In this document: piece by piece, positions 37,341 to 48,264 of the stretch
Position numbering within the stretch: the stretch's first letter is position 1
Layout of the letters: each line of letters begins with the position of its first letter
From: Proteus columbae
GTDB lineage: Bacteria; Pseudomonadota; Gammaproteobacteria; Enterobacterales; Enterobacteriaceae
Direction: 5' to 3'
Length of the DNA: 64,000 nt
Assembly: GCF_009914335.1 (NCBI RefSeq)
Contig: NZ_CP043925.1
Location: 4,050,478-4,114,477, forward strand
Program-made: the position numbers and the translations under genes
The notes under the pieces: model-generated
What the model was told of the DNA's origin: nothing
The model's input: only the letters and a program-made list of their open reading frames with translations
Databases searched by the model: none

Positions 37341-38261
37341 TTATTCATTTGGGAACAGGAATGGATTAATGCTACTACGAGCAAAGCCTTCTTCTTCCAT
37401 TTTTGCATCAAGAACAATAGACGCTAAATCGTCAGCGATAGCATCCACATTGGCATCTTTTTCTTGATATAAAATTTTCAGATAGCTTCCACAATCACCA
37501 CAGCTTTCTGCTTTTACAGGCGCATTTTCGCTGTCTAAAGACCAGTAATTTAATTTACCTGTTAATTCGCAGTTGGTGCATTTAATGCGTACAACATGCC
37601 ACTGCGTTTCACATAAATTACAGTGTAAATAGCGTAAACCTTGTGTTGTGCCGATTTGTACCATGCTTGCCACAGGCATACTGTTACAAACTGGGCAGAA
37701 TTGACGATTTTCACCGTATTCTGTTTTAGCCTTACCAGGAATATTCGCCGCTAATTGTGCCCAGTAAAGAGACAAGGCTGCCCAAATAAAGACAGACTTA
37801 TCTGCTGAGACTTTTGAATATTCATCATTGAGTAACGCAGTTGCCATTTCTTCTAATTCAGTTTCAGAAGCTTTAGAGAGATTTTCTAAAGTGATAGTGG
37901 CACTTTCAGGCACAACTGGACGTAATTCAGCAATAATTGAGGCTAATAAAGCATGCCAATGTTTACTGCGTTTGAATGTTTTTCTATCTAAAGGCGCTAC
38001 ACCGACTTGCTGTGTAAGGAGTGGGGCAAGATCGACGACTAATGGATTGTCATGAAGTGCTTTTTCTTGAGCCTTGACAATTTCTGCCGCAAATTCAAGG
38101 TAATCTGCGAAAGGATTATCTTTTGCTAGTGTTTGAAAACGTTCAGCACGACGTTGATAAAGGTTTTTCAGATTAGGGAATAATACGGGTGGAATAAAAC
38201 TAATTCCTTTTTCTGATTGCTCTTTACCTAATTGCTCTTTAGGAACGATGCGAATACTCAT
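37341..38261 (-). CDS. fdhE: Formate dehydrogenase accessory protein FdhE
   Basis: The 306-residue cytosolic protein has four CxxC motifs (CPVC, CNLC, CTNC and CGDC), which bind iron in two rubredoxin-like sites. FdhE interacts with the selenoprotein subunits before Tat export and supports assembly of active enzyme. It is followed closely by selA. The fdoI gene on the same strand is separated by a terminator (38419-38443), so fdhE probably begins a distinct transcript. Confidence 0.95.
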   Translation of the reverse strand: MSIRIVPKEQLGKEQSEKGISFIPPVLFPNLKNLYQRRAERFQTLAKDNPFADYLEFAAEIVKAQEKALHDNPLVVDLAPLLTQQVGVAPLDRKTFKRSKHWHALLASIIAELRPVVPESATITLENLSKASETELEEMATALLNDEYSKVSADKSVFIWAALSLYWAQLAANIPGKAKTEYGENRQFCPVCNSMPVASMVQIGTTQGLRYLHCNLCETQWHVVRIKCTNCELTGKLNYWSLDSENAPVKAESCGDCGSYLKILYQEKDANVDAIADDLASIVLDAKMEEEGFARSSINPFLFPNE

Positions 38262-38418
38262 AACGTTCTATCTTCCTATTATCATAAATTTTATAGTGAA
38301 TACCCACAGGATTTGGCTTCAGAATAAATCAAATGCAAACACGAAGCCATGACAGTGGGTAATAATAGCGTGATTTTATTGTTTTTTACGTCTTAAAAAC
38401 GGGCGTAAATTGAATAAA

Positions 38419-38443
38419 AAACGGAGGCTAACAAGCCTCCGTT
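38419..38443 (-). terminator. Terminator after fdoI
   Basis: AAACGGAGGCT and AGCCTCCGTTT form an 11-bp stem with a 3-base loop. The minus strand continues with a T-rich tail. It lies 25 bases after the fdoI stop codon and ends the fdoGHI transcript. Confidence 0.9.
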
Positions 38444-38467
38444 TGTTCAGAAATACACTTTAGGGCA

Positions 38468-39124
38468 TTATTTCTGTGACTGCTTTTCGGCTTCTTTTTT
38501 CTCTTCTTCGAGAATTTCACGATACCAACGAGGGTGATGCTTTTTAGCCCAACCACGAGTTACCCAGCCTTCAATCATGCTACGAATTGAACCTTTCACC
38601 CAGAACGCCGCATAAGCGTGAACAAATACGGTGATTATCAGTAAGATTGCTGATAATGAGTGAACTAATAAGGCGATTCGAATCACTGGGATCGAGAAAT
38701 ATTCTGCGAAATAAGGGCGCCAAATGATAATGCCACTGACAGTCAGTAAGATAAGGCTGATACTTAACATCCAGTAAATACCTTTCTGACCAAGGTTGTA
38801 GTGACCAATATCGCCAGCTTCTTCATTTTGCAGTACTTTATGAATATTTTTAGCCCAGACTAAGTCATCTTTATCAATAAAGTTATACTTCAAGTATCTG
38901 AAGAACATAAAGAGAAAGAGAATGGCCATTGCACTACCCACAAATGGGTGTAACAGACGCGACAGTTCTGGTGTACCTAAAATATTCATGAACCAGTTCA
39001 GAGATGGGAAGAAGAAACCCAATCCGCTGATTGCTGTGAACAGAAAGACAATCACAACGACCCAGTGGTTTATACGCTCTGATGCGGTATGGCGAAGAAT
39101 TTTATCACCTTTCTTCTTCATCAT
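38468..39124 (-). CDS. fdoI: Formate dehydrogenase-O cytochrome b556 subunit FdoI
   Basis: This 218-residue inner-membrane subunit has four membrane helices and transfers electrons from FdoH to menaquinone or ubiquinone through two hemes b. Conserved His residues lie in [13 protein letters not shown] near the N-terminus, the LLHPFVG segment, and the [22 protein letters not shown] region. The start overlaps the fdoH stop by 4 bases (two adjacent ATG). The fdn paralog cannot be excluded by sequence alone, but the fdhE and fdhD context favours fdo. Confidence 0.93.
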   Translation of the reverse strand: MMKKKGDKILRHTASERINHWVVVIVFLFTAISGLGFFFPSLNWFMNILGTPELSRLLHPFVGSAMAILFLFMFFRYLKYNFIDKDDLVWAKNIHKVLQNEEAGDIGHYNLGQKGIYWMLSISLILLTVSGIIIWRPYFAEYFSIPVIRIALLVHSLSAILLIITVFVHAYAAFWVKGSIRSMIEGWVTRGWAKKHHPRWYREILEEEKKEAEKQSQK

Positions 39125-40059
39125 TTCTGCTCCTCCTTATTCACAGAGGTCTGTGTTTTAGAAGATGCTTCCATCTCTTTGAGCGCTTCTTCTTCATCTT
39201 CTTCAGTTGTACGGTTTGGACCGACACCTAAATAATGGAAAATAGCGCCCGCGAAGGTTGCGGCAAAACCAACAGCGGCTAATGGTTTCCAGATACCTTT
39301 CCAGAATTTAACGGTTGAGCTAATTTCTGGGTTTTCTGGTAAACCATGATACAGATTTGGTTTGTCAGCATGATGGAGAACATACATGACGTGCGTACCA
39401 CCCACGCCTTGTGGATCGTAAAGACCCGCGTTGTCGTAACCACGAGTTTGCAGTTCTGCAACTCGCTCACCTGCAAGATTGATCATGGCTTCTTTCGAAC
39501 CAAAATGAATCGCGCCTGTTGGGCAAGTTTTCACACATGCAGGCTCTTGACCGACTTCTACACGGTCAACACATAACGTACATTTGTAAGCACGGTTATC
39601 TTCTTCATTAATGCGAGGCACATCAAAAGGACAACCTGCGATACAATAACCACAACCAATACAGTGTTCTGATTGGAAATCAACAATACCGTTAGCGTAT
39701 TGAATGATTGCACCTTCTGCTGGGCATGCTTTTAAACAGCCAGGATCAGCACAGTGCATACAACCATCTTTACGAATTAACCACTCCAGCTTGCCATTCT
39801 CTTCAACTTCAGAGAAGCGCATGACTGTCCATGATTTTGCCGTTAAGTCCGTTGGGTTATCATAAACACCGACGTTAGTGCCAATTTTATCGCGAATATC
39901 GTTCCATTCAGAACAAGCAACCTGACAGGCTTTACAGCCGATACACGTTGTTACGTCGATAAGTTTTGCCACTTCTTCCTTGTAATCCCGCACATGAGGT
40001 GCGGGAGTAAGGGAATTGGTGGCAGAGCGACGAATAATGTCTTGGGATTGCAGTGACAT
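39121..40059 (-). CDS. fdoH: Formate dehydrogenase-O iron-sulfur subunit FdoH
   Basis: The 312-residue subunit carries four ferredoxin-type cysteine clusters: [35 protein letters not shown] and CTLCVDRV with CVKTC. These bind four [4Fe-4S] centres in the periplasm. A C-terminal membrane helix ([19 protein letters not shown]) anchors it, and the basic, acidic tail lies in the cytoplasm. It is carried by the Tat-exported FdoG. It lies 11 bases after fdoG and overlaps fdoI. Confidence 0.96.
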   Translation of the reverse strand: MSLQSQDIIRRSATNSLTPAPHVRDYKEEVAKLIDVTTCIGCKACQVACSEWNDIRDKIGTNVGVYDNPTDLTAKSWTVMRFSEVEENGKLEWLIRKDGCMHCADPGCLKACPAEGAIIQYANGIVDFQSEHCIGCGYCIAGCPFDVPRINEEDNRAYKCTLCVDRVEVGQEPACVKTCPTGAIHFGSKEAMINLAGERVAELQTRGYDNAGLYDPQGVGGTHVMYVLHHADKPNLYHGLPENPEISSTVKFWKGIWKPLAAVGFAATFAGAIFHYLGVGPNRTTEEDEEEALKEMEASSKTQTSVNKEEQK

Positions 40060-40070
40060 AATTTATCTCC

Positions 40071-43000
40071 TTACACCTTTTCCACATTAACAAGGAACGC
40101 TTTAAACTCAGGCGTTTGTGTATTCGCATCACCCACGAATGGCGTTAACGTATTCGCAATAAAGCCTTTCACTGCAACACCTTCAAAGCCCCAGTGAATA
40201 GGAATACCAATGGTATCCACTTTGCGCCCATCAACATCAAGGGTTCTAATACGTTTAGTGACCACCGCTTTTGCTTTGATATAACCACGTTTTGAGCTGA
40301 CTTTAACTGTATCGCCTTGAACAATGCCTTTTTCTGCGGCTAAACGCTCACCAATTTCAATAAATTGTTGTGGCTGAATAATCGCATTTAAGCGCGCATG
40401 CTTAGTCCAGAAGTGGAAGTGTTCGGTCAGACGATAAGTTGTACCGACATATGGGAAGTCTTCTGCTTTACCCATATCTTTCCAGTCATCTTCAAAGACA
40501 CGTGCTGCTGGGTTTGAAACCACATTCGGGTGCAGTGGGTTAGTACCCAATGGTGTTTCAATTGGCTCATAATGTTCAGGGAATGGACCTTCTGCCATCT
40601 TATCGATAGCAAACAGACGTCCCATACCTTCCGGCTGCATAATAAATGGACCAACATCAGAACCCGGTGCAGCGTTGCTATAGTCAGGTACATCAATACC
40701 TGTCCATTTGCTGCCATCCCATTCGATTAACTTACGTTTAGGATCCCAAGGTTGACCTTGTGGGTCTGCCGATGCACGGTTATAAATAATGCGACGGTTA
40801 AGAGGCCATGCCCATGCCCAACCTAATGTGTTACCCAACCCTGATGGGTCTGAGTTATCACGGTTAGCCATTTGGTTGCCTTTCTCTGTCCAGCTACCTG
40901 CGAAGATCCAACAGCCACTCGCGGTTGTACCATCATCACGTAACTGAGCAAATGAGCTAAGCAGTTGACCTTTTTTCAGAATGATATTGCCATCAGCGTC
41001 TTTTAAATCGACTAAGGCTTTACCATTACTTTCTTGTGCCACTTCTGCGGATGTTGGATTATCAGGATCAAAATAATCCCAAGTCATATTCAACACCTGT
41101 TCTGGCATCGCACCGCCTTCCTCTTTATAGAGTTGGCGTAAACGATGGAAAATACCAGATAAAATCTCAGCATCAGGGATAGCAACACCTGGCGCATCAC
41201 CGCCTTTCCAGTGCCATTGTAACCAGCGACCAGAGTTAACGATAGAACCGTCTTCTTCTGCGAAACAGGTTGTTGGTAGACGGAAGACTTCGGTCTGGAT
41301 ATCTTCAGTTTTAACGTCGTTCTCTTCACCGTGATTCTGCCAAAAACACGCTGTTTCCGTGTTTAGCGGATCCATAGTGATAAGGAATTTCAGTTTTGAT
41401 AATGAACGAATAACTTTGTTCTTATTCGGGAATGAGGCAACAGGGTTAAAGCCTTGGCAGATATAGCCATTGACTTCACCTTTATCCATCATCTCAAAAT
41501 ATTGCAGAACATCGTAAGGTTTATCCCACTTAGGTAATAGTGAGAAGCCCCAATCATTATCACGTTGAGCATTATCGCCATAGAATGTCTTCATCATGCT
41601 GACGAAGAATTTAGGATAATTGCCCCAGTAGTTAACTTGTCCTGGTACTGTTGCTTTTGGCGTATTTGCAGCTAAGTAGGTTTCTAATGAAGTCTGCTTT
41701 TCAGAAGGCAGCGTCATATAGCCTGGTAAGCTTTGAGATAATAGACCGAGGTCAGTTAAGCCTTGAATATTGGAGTGACCACGTAGTGCGTTAACACCGC
41801 CACCAGCCATACCCATATTACCTAACAGTAATTGGATCATTGCCATGGTACGAATGTTTTGAGCACCAACGGTATGTTGAGTCCAGCCTAATGCATACAG
41901 GAAAGATGCTGTTTTATCTTTCGCTGCTGTTTCAGCAATATATTCACAGACTTTTAAGAAATCATCTTTTGGTGTACCACAAATCTGAGTAACTACATCA
42001 GGCGTGTAACGGCTAACGTGTTGTTTTAACAGATTCCAGACACAACGAGGATGTTGTAATGTGGTGTCGCGTTTTGCGAAACCATTTTCATCCATCTCGT
42101 AGTTCCAAGTGGTTTTGTCGTATTTACGTTTTTCAGCGTCATAGCCACTGAATAGACCATCGTCAAAATGATAGTCTTCACGGACAATCAAGCTGGCGTT
42201 GGTATAGGCCTCAACGTATTCTTTTTGATATTTCTTATTTTCGAGCAGATATAAGATAACGCCCGATAAGAACGTAATATCAGTACCAGAACGAATAGGC
42301 GTATAGAAATCCGCAACAGCCGCAGTACGGGTGAAGCGAGGATCAATAACAATTAGCTTGGCGTTATTATGGATTTTAGCTTCCATCGCCCAGCGGAATC
42401 CCACAGGGTGTGCTTCTGCCGCATTACCGCCCATAACGACGATAAGGTTGGCATTTTTCATATCAACCCAGTGGTTGGTCATCGCACCGCGACCAAATGT
42501 TGGAGCAAGACTTGCTACCGTTGGTCCGTGTCAGACACGCGCTTGGTTATCGACAGCCAGCATCCCAAGAGCTCTTGAGAATTTCTGAGTTAAAAACCCA
42601 GTTTCATTGCTTGCTGCAGAGGCGCAAAGCATACCCGTTGTTAACCAACGGTTGACTTCAACACCTTCTTTATTGAATTTCTGGAAGTTGGCATCGCGGT
42701 CTTTTTTGATTAAGCGCGCAATACGATCAAACGTTTCTTCCCATGAGAGTTTTACCCATTTATCCGAGCCGGGTGCACGGTATTCAGGGTGTTTCAAACG
42801 ACCTTCACTGTGGATGAAATCCACAAGACCAGCACCTTTAGGGCATAATGCGCCGCGGTTTACTGGATGGTCTGAGTCACCTTCAATATGGAATATTGTT
42901 TCTTTTGCGTTTTTCGCGCCATCGCCCAGACTATACATTAATAGTCCACAACCGACAGAACAGTACGTACAGGTATTGCGGGTTTCGCGGGCTCTCAGTA

Positions 43001-43118
43001 ATTTATACTGACGTGAGCCTGCTAGCGCAACTGCTGGTGCAAAACCGAGCGCCGCCGCTGTAGTACCTGCCATACCGCCAGCACAGATCTTAAAGAACTG
43101 TCTTCTGCTGACCTGCAT
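40071..43118 (-). CDS. fdoG: Formate dehydrogenase-O major subunit FdoG, a selenoprotein
   Basis: The 1015-residue catalytic subunit oxidises formate to CO2 at a Mo-bis-MGD centre. It starts at MQVSRRQFFKICAGG, a Tat signal peptide with SRRQFFK; an upstream in-frame ATG would delay it. The TGA at 42531-42533 is codon 196, the selenocysteine position known for E. coli FdoG, and it is followed by HGPTVASLAPTFGRGAMTNH. A CTYCSVGCG cluster near residues 50-58 binds [4Fe-4S]. Because the frame continues intact after TGA and selA/selB are adjacent, the codon is read as selenocysteine and not as a break. Confidence 0.97.
42480..42533 (-). promoter_or_regulatory. Bacterial SECIS element for selenocysteine insertion
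   Basis: On the mRNA strand, the UGA is followed by a hairpin whose apex is AGCAA GTC TTGCT (complement of 42504-42516), about 14 bases after UGA. Distance, small loop and GU-rich flanks match the bacterial SECIS bound by SelB. The paired region below extends to the UGA-adjacent GGTCC sequence. Confidence 0.8.
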
Positions 43119-43213
43119 GGGGTCTCTCCTCATCATACATTGCTTTTACTGACTCTGATTTTCTTCACGAAAATGGAGCTGATTGTTTTTTTATTCCTAT
43201 TATCCTTAATAGG

Positions 43214-43232
43214 ATCAGGTTCATTGCCTGAT
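43214..43232. promoter_or_regulatory. Inverted repeat in the divergent fdoG/fdhD promoter region
   Basis: ATCAGG (43214-43219) and CCTGAT (43227-43232) flank a 7-base centre in the 178-bp gap between divergent fdoG and fdhD. It could be an operator shared by both genes. The regulator was not identified, and Fnr- or NarL-type sites were not recognised with confidence. Confidence 0.35.
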
Positions 43233-43296
43233 AGGTAGTGTAAAATCGTTTTACCCGTATTGTTATTATGTATTAATAAATTTAGGAATTCATCTT

Positions 43297-44127
43297 ATGG
43301 ATGAAACAAAATCGACAAAATTGTTAACTAAACGTGTAATCATTGGCGTAGATCAAACAATTGTGCAACACAAAGGATCGCTTAGCATACAAGAAGACGA
43401 TTATATTGCACTCGAAGTTCCTGTTGCATTAGTGTACAACGGAATCTCTCACGTTGTTATGATGGCAAGCCCTAAAAATTTAGAGTTGTTCGCTGTCGGA
43501 TTTTCTTTATCCGAGGGCATTATAGAGTCTTCTAATGAAATTCGCAGTATTGAAATTGTGGAAAGTTGTAACGGGGGCATTGAAGTTCAAGTTGAATTAT
43601 CAAGCCGACGCTTTATGGGATTAAAAGAGCGACGCCGCAATATGACAGGACGTACTGGCTGTGGTATTTGTGGAACTGAACAGCTAGAAGAGATTTTCCG
43701 ACCTATTACACCGTTACCTTTTACACAAACGTTCTCACTTTCAAATCTTGATAAAGCCTTAGAGCAGATGACAACCGTTCAAGAAATCGGTGAGCTAACG
43801 GGTTGTACACATGCTGCTGTTTGGTTGTCGCCAGAAGGTGAAATGCAAGGAGGATGTGAAGATGTCGGGCGTCATGTCGCGCTTGATAAGCTTTTAGGTA
43901 TGAAAGCACAAGAAAAGTGGCATGAAGGCGCGGTATTGGTCTCAAGCCGAGCAAGCTATGAAATGGTACAAAAAGCGGCTATGTGTGGTGCAGAAATTTT
44001 ATTTGCTGTTTCTGCTGCGACCTCTTTGGCGGTTGAAGTTGCTAATAAATACAATGTTACGCTGGTGGGTTTTTGTCGTCGCGGAAGAGCGACGGTATTT
44101 ACGCACCCACAACGACTGACAGATTGA
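43297..44127 (+). CDS. fdhD: Formate dehydrogenase sulfurtransferase FdhD
   Basis: The 276-residue protein passes sulfur from IscS to the bis-MGD cofactor of formate dehydrogenases. The conserved cysteine pair is GCGICG (C122 and C125). [20 protein letters not shown] and [14 protein letters not shown] form the cofactor-binding part, and the C-terminus has [15 protein letters not shown]. It is divergent from fdoG, the usual arrangement for this family in enterobacteria, and supports the fdo identification. Confidence 0.95.
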   Translation: MDETKSTKLLTKRVIIGVDQTIVQHKGSLSIQEDDYIALEVPVALVYNGISHVVMMASPKNLELFAVGFSLSEGIIESSNEIRSIEIVESCNGGIEVQVELSSRRFMGLKERRRNMTGRTGCGICGTEQLEEIFRPITPLPFTQTFSLSNLDKALEQMTTVQEIGELTGCTHAAVWLSPEGEMQGGCEDVGRHVALDKLLGMKAQEKWHEGAVLVSSRASYEMVQKAAMCGAEILFAVSAATSLAVEVANKYNVTLVGFCRRGRATVFTHPQRLTD

Positions 44128-44202
44128 CTAAATCAAATGAAATTTTTAAAAATAGGCGTAAATCGTTTTATGTAACAATTTACACCTATTTAATTTTCTC
44201 TT

Positions 44203-45066
44203 TTATGGCCACAATGCCCCTAATTTGTAATCCCACTCTTTAGGTTTGATAGGGATACGTCCTGCATTTGGGGTAAAGGTGATTTCGCTAAAGATAAGCC
44301 TATTTTCAGACATTAAAAAATCAACTCGACAATAATTAAAGCCATTTGCCATTTTAGCGGCTAATTGCAACATATTTTCAAATTGAGTTGGTTTTTCAAC
44401 AAGTTCTGGTGTGTTGGGATCTTCTAATGTGATGGGTTGTAACTGCCAATTTGTATCGTACACATTTATATACTCATTCCCTTTGGTATCAGAAATATCA
44501 ATTTCAGCATAATGAGGCTGACCATTAAAGCAGTGAAGACGACAAGTCGTTGGTATCATTGGATTTTGTGTATCAAATAAATCAATATATTCTTCACAGA
44601 TAATTTGAGCTTTGATGTTTTTATAATGCCATTCACGAGTGACGGGATAGAGATTACGTTTTAAATGAAATTGAAGCTTTTGCTTTGCTTTTTCAAAATC
44701 AAAAGTTGCTTTATCAAGGCAGATAATTGTACTACCACTATCGTGATTACATTTGAGTACAAAACGTGAAGGAAGTTGAGGGATATCGATTTCATCAGGA
44801 TGAGAATAGGTATTAATGATAGGAACCAGATAGTGCGGACCAATCCTTTCGATGACATAATCTCTGACTTTGATTTTATCTGCTAAGCGCGTATAAATTG
44901 GATTTCTATCGAATAGCATACGTGCATTGATTTTTTCATTAAGTGATGTCGGTATTTTAAAGTTGGGTTGATAACCTAAGTTACGAATAAATTTATTCTT
45001 TAAATACACTCGATCAGGCAATGCGATAGTTCGAAACTGTTTGAAGTAGTATTCTATGATTTTCAT
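44203..45066 (-). CDS. TupA-like ATP-grasp protein
   Basis: This 287-residue protein matches the TupA-like ATP-grasp family. Features include FVLKCNHDSGSTIICLD (nucleotide-binding loop), ICEEYIDL (second substrate/Mg segment) and a C-terminal ITFTPNAGRIPIKPKEWD. There is no signal peptide. In Bacillus, TupA links teichuronopeptide units; Gram-negative members are found in capsule and O-antigen loci, where they may amidate sugars with amino acids. It stands alone here, with no glycan genes beside it, so its substrate is unknown. Confidence 0.75.
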   Translation of the reverse strand: MKIIEYYFKQFRTIALPDRVYLKNKFIRNLGYQPNFKIPTSLNEKINARMLFDRNPIYTRLADKIKVRDYVIERIGPHYLVPIINTYSHPDEIDIPQLPSRFVLKCNHDSGSTIICLDKATFDFEKAKQKLQFHLKRNLYPVTREWHYKNIKAQIICEEYIDLFDTQNPMIPTTCRLHCFNGQPHYAEIDISDTKGNEYINVYDTNWQLQPITLEDPNTPELVEKPTQFENMLQLAAKMANGFNYCRVDFLMSENRLIFSEITFTPNAGRIPIKPKEWDYKLGALWP

Positions 45067-45252
45067 AAGCTAATGATTATTTTAAATAGAAATTAAGAGA
45101 ATAATGTCAGTTATTGATATACTTATATTTTTTATTTATATAAAATTAGAAAGTATTAACGTGGATTAATATTCAAAATACTTATTTTAATAAAAGGAAA
45201 AATGACGACATTAAGAGAGAGTTAATAAAAAGGAATATTGATTAAGAATATA

Positions 45253-45789
45253 TTAATTTGATGACCATTTGGTTATATGAATTGGTTTATCCCAATTATT
45301 AAAGCGTAATCCTTTGCCTGTTCTATTTCCGTGAGCATCTAATATCTCATAGTACTCTTCAACGATTTGGCTACGACCACGTTGCCATTCATTGGTTGTT
45401 GCAAAAGGATCAATTAAATAGATATCACCGACAACAGTATATAACTCACCTAAATAGCGAACTTTTTTTGTACTACTATTTGAATAGTGAGAAAACATAA
45501 TTTGGTAGGTTTTATAGTGTTCAGGCTGACCATAAGGGCCATATTTCATTGCAATATAACGGATACCTTGAGGATCAGAATGGCTTGCACCACCCGGAAC
45601 AGGCATATCTGGCGTGATATTAAAAAGAGTATATCGAGAGGTTGCGGTCGGTTGTCTTAATGCTTGTCGATAACTTTGCGTATCAAGCCTAGAAGATCCC
45701 CATGTTCTATCCACCAGTCCATCTCCTGAATAACAAGAGAACGATAATCCTAATAATGAAAGAATTATAAATAGGGACTTAGCAGACAT
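45253..45789 (-). CDS. Secreted protein of unknown function
   Basis: This 178-residue precursor has an N-terminal signal peptide (MSAKSLFIILSLLGLSFSCYS). The S-F-S-C sequence is a weak lipobox, so it may be a lipoprotein. The rest is rich in Tyr, Ser, Arg and Trp, without repeats or recognised motif. It is divergent from the LysR gene 225 bases away and could be its target. No function is proposed. Confidence 0.7.
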   Translation of the reverse strand: MSAKSLFIILSLLGLSFSCYSGDGLVDRTWGSSRLDTQSYRQALRQPTATSRYTLFNITPDMPVPGGASHSDPQGIRYIAMKYGPYGQPEHYKTYQIMFSHYSNSSTKKVRYLGELYTVVGDIYLIDPFATTNEWQRGRSQIVEEYYEILDAHGNRTGKGLRFNNWDKPIHITKWSSN

Positions 45790-46014
45790 AAATACTCCTT
45801 GATTGCCATTATGATGCCAAAAAATAAGGTATTTGTTCCGTGAAACAGAGATGTATAACCCTGTTATTTCTAGCTGTTATCTTGTTTCATTCCAAAAGGT
45901 TATCAAAAGTAAAGAATAAGTGCTTATCAATGCATTTTTTGGTTATTAATTTTATTTATTTATTTTATGTTAGAATAATAATAAAGGAAAATAATGTAGG
46001 ATTAATGATTAATC

Positions 46015-46902
46015 ATGGATACACGTTTATTGAACGCATTTGTTGTTTTAGCTGAAACAGAACATTTTGGTGAAGCCTCATTAAAGCTTTGTATTAGCCA
46101 GCCGGCACTCACTAAACAGATAAAAACGCTGGAATCTCAATTAGGTATCACTCTTTTTCAACGTGGACGTCATGGTGCAAAATTAACGCCTGAAGGTCAG
46201 TATTTACTGAATCAATCTCAATCAGTTTTGAGAGAAGCCCGAGTTCTAGAAAAACAGGCTCGTCAATTAAGTGAACCCCAAAAAGCAGAACTTTATGCAG
46301 GATTGAGTTTGTCCTCATTAAATTTTATTACGCCAGTATTGGCAAAATTTAATCACGCTCACCCTGATATTACCGTCCATATTGATGATATGCCTTCTAA
46401 CAAAATGGAAGATAAGTTGCTTTTAGGTGAGCTTGATCTTGCATTTTCACGCTTACCCGTTACAGCGCCATTAAAAGGTATTTCATTAGTACAAGAGCGA
46501 TTAATGTTAGCAATCCCCACGCAAACTATTCGGGTGTTAGAGGTTGATGATGATCCATTACACTACTTTAATACGCTTGGGCTTATTCAGTTGGTGCCTG
46601 AAAAAGGAAAAAAACTGCATCAACAAATCGATGATTTTTTGCAGCATCATCAAATAAAACCCCGTGTATTACAGCAATCGCAAGATATTCAAACGCAGTT
46701 AGCGTTAGTTGCTGCTGGATTAGGAATGGCATTGGTGCCTAAAAATGCAGAACTTATTTGTGACAAACAAAAAGTCACTTTATTGCCACTGTCAGGTTTG
46801 TATACACAATGGGAAATAGGTGTTATTTGGAATAATAATATTCAGAATAAAGATCGTGATATTTTTATAAAAATAATTCCTGAGGAAATAAATAAAATAT
46901 AG
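46015..46902 (+). CDS. LysR-family transcriptional regulator
   Basis: This 295-residue protein has an N-terminal winged helix-turn-helix (about residues 1-60; FGEASLKLCISQPALTKQIK, LGITLFQRGRHGAKLTPEG) and a periplasmic-binding-like effector domain. The length is typical of the family. LysR proteins usually act on a divergently placed gene; here that is the secreted protein at 45253-45789. The heme-uptake cluster starts 423 bases downstream on the same strand and is not obviously co-transcribed. Effector unknown. Confidence 0.9.
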   Translation: MDTRLLNAFVVLAETEHFGEASLKLCISQPALTKQIKTLESQLGITLFQRGRHGAKLTPEGQYLLNQSQSVLREARVLEKQARQLSEPQKAELYAGLSLSSLNFITPVLAKFNHAHPDITVHIDDMPSNKMEDKLLLGELDLAFSRLPVTAPLKGISLVQERLMLAIPTQTIRVLEVDDDPLHYFNTLGLIQLVPEKGKKLHQQIDDFLQHHQIKPRVLQQSQDIQTQLALVAAGLGMALVPKNAELICDKQKVTLLPLSGLYTQWEIGVIWNNNIQNKDRDIFIKIIPEEINKI

Positions 46903-47324
46903 TGAATGAAAAAAGACTTTAATTTTGGCAATGATTATATTTTTAAAATATAGCTTATAATAAAGCTAAGACACCTAATAAATATTAATTAGTTTTGAAA
47001 CGAATAAAGATAAATAATTGCGAGTTTGTTCACAAAAATAAACATAAAATATTCTTTGTTTTTTTATGTGTTTAAATAAAAAATTAAGTTAAATCATTTA
47101 ATTAATTTAATTCTCATAATATAAGTAAGGTTAATTAAAATCTTTTTAATTAAAATCTGTTATTTACAATAAAAGCGATTTATTTAATATTACCTACGCC
47201 AGAAACAGCAAGCTTTATATTCGAAAGTGAAGCTGTAAAGATAAAATAGTAATACCTCTGTAGGTGGCTACTTATTATTTATAATAAGTAGCCACACCCT
47301 CACACAAATAATATGGAAATTATT
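46903..47324 (+). promoter_or_regulatory. 422-bp leader of the heme-uptake cluster with a perfect 15-bp inverted repeat
   Basis: No gene fits. GTGGCTACTTATTAT (47264-47278) and ATAATAAGTAGCCAC (47281-47295) form a perfect inverted repeat with a 2-base centre, ending 29 bases before the hemophilin-like start. It could fold as an mRNA hairpin or serve as a protein site; no T run follows, so it is not a simple terminator. A weak Fur-like match (12 of 19 consensus positions) lies at 47003-47021 and is recorded only as a candidate. Confidence 0.6.
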
Positions 47325-48125
47325 ATGAAGAAACTGAATAAATTAATGGGTGCACTGTTTATATTAATGGGCACTCATGCTGTACAAGCAGAAATCCATT
47401 CTAATCAAAGCGGGCCTTTAACGACGATGGAAGTGGGGGCAAGTGACCCTATCCAACGTGGTGATCATCAAATGCCTGGTGGTGCACCAGGTGTTGGTAT
47501 TAGTACCGTCGGAGGTGGAAAAAAAATTGGTTTTGCTTCGCTAACATCGCCAAGAATGAGTGGTGGAGCGGATACTCATGGTGTTTATACTATTCAACCT
47601 AATGCTAATTCTCCCTCAAGTCACAGTAATATGGGCGTTTTTCATTTTGCTAAAATCACGGATGCTAATGTCTATTTTGGTGACTGGGCAAAAACAACAT
47701 CAGCAACGGATGCGACACATCAAACCTATTATGTCGGTAAAGATGTGACAACCACATTACCGACAGATAGTGCCACTTATACGGTAACAGGTATTAGCCA
47801 ATACACTGGTAGTAACTTACTTTCAGGTACGTTTGATGTTGATTTTTCACAAAAGAAAATTGAAGGTTCATTAGCGAATAGCCAACGCACAGTTGAGTTA
47901 GAAGGTGGAAATCTTTATACCGCAAATAACCAAGTAACGTTTTCTGCAGATGCGAAAGAGGGCACAACATCAGGGGTTGTTGAAGGTGCTTTCTTTGGTG
48001 AAAGCGCAGAAGTGTTAGCGGGTATTGTGGTGTTTAGTTCGGATCACACAAAAGATATCGGTTTTGGTGGTACGAAAAATAGCAGTGAAAGTGAAGAAAC
48101 ACCAGCAAGCACGGATGCTTCTTAA
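47325..48125 (+). CDS. Secreted hemophilin-like heme-binding protein
   Basis: This 266-residue precursor starts at MKKLNKLMG, with a signal peptide cleaved after AVQA (about residue 21); an in-frame ATG 12 bases upstream overlaps the ribosome-binding sequence. There is no lipobox, so a soluble secreted form is expected. The C-terminal half (about residues 140-245) looks like the 8-strand barrel of Slam-dependent hemophores (TbpB/hemophilin type), rich in Gly/Thr/Ser with SGTFDVDFSQKKIEGSL. Gene order hemophore, Slam, TonB-dependent receptor and TonB matches Acinetobacter HphA clusters. Heme binding is inferred from this context. Confidence 0.75.
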   Translation: MKKLNKLMGALFILMGTHAVQAEIHSNQSGPLTTMEVGASDPIQRGDHQMPGGAPGVGISTVGGGKKIGFASLTSPRMSGGADTHGVYTIQPNANSPSSHSNMGVFHFAKITDANVYFGDWAKTTSATDATHQTYYVGKDVTTTLPTDSATYTVTGISQYTGSNLLSGTFDVDFSQKKIEGSLANSQRTVELEGGNLYTANNQVTFSADAKEGTTSGVVEGAFFGESAEVLAGIVVFSSDHTKDIGFGGTKNSSESEETPASTDAS

Positions 48126-48219
48126 TTTTTTCAAAAATAATATTATAAATTTGTTTGGTAATACAATCGGTTAATTCTTTTAAAAGTGGTATTAGTGGTC
48201 ATTAAGCTAAATGTTAGCA

Positions 48220-48256
48220 ACAGATAATCTGGTATAGGGTTATCTGTTTTTTTTTA
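48220..48256 (+). terminator. First terminator between hemophilin-like gene and Slam
   Basis: ACAGATAA (48220-48227) pairs with TTATCTGT (48240-48247), followed by nine T. It is a strong Rho-independent terminator 95 bases after the hemophilin-like stop codon. Confidence 0.85.
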
Positions 48257-48264
48257 TCAAAAAT

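Noticed and set aside
40071..43136. Apparent split of the large formate dehydrogenase subunit into two genes
   Set aside because: The TGA is at the known selenocysteine position and is followed by a SECIS hairpin, and selA/selB lie nearby, so it is one selenoprotein gene.
45840..46055. 71-residue ORF ahead of the LysR gene
   Set aside because: It overlaps the LysR start in another frame, has no clear ribosome-binding site and looks like promoter DNA.
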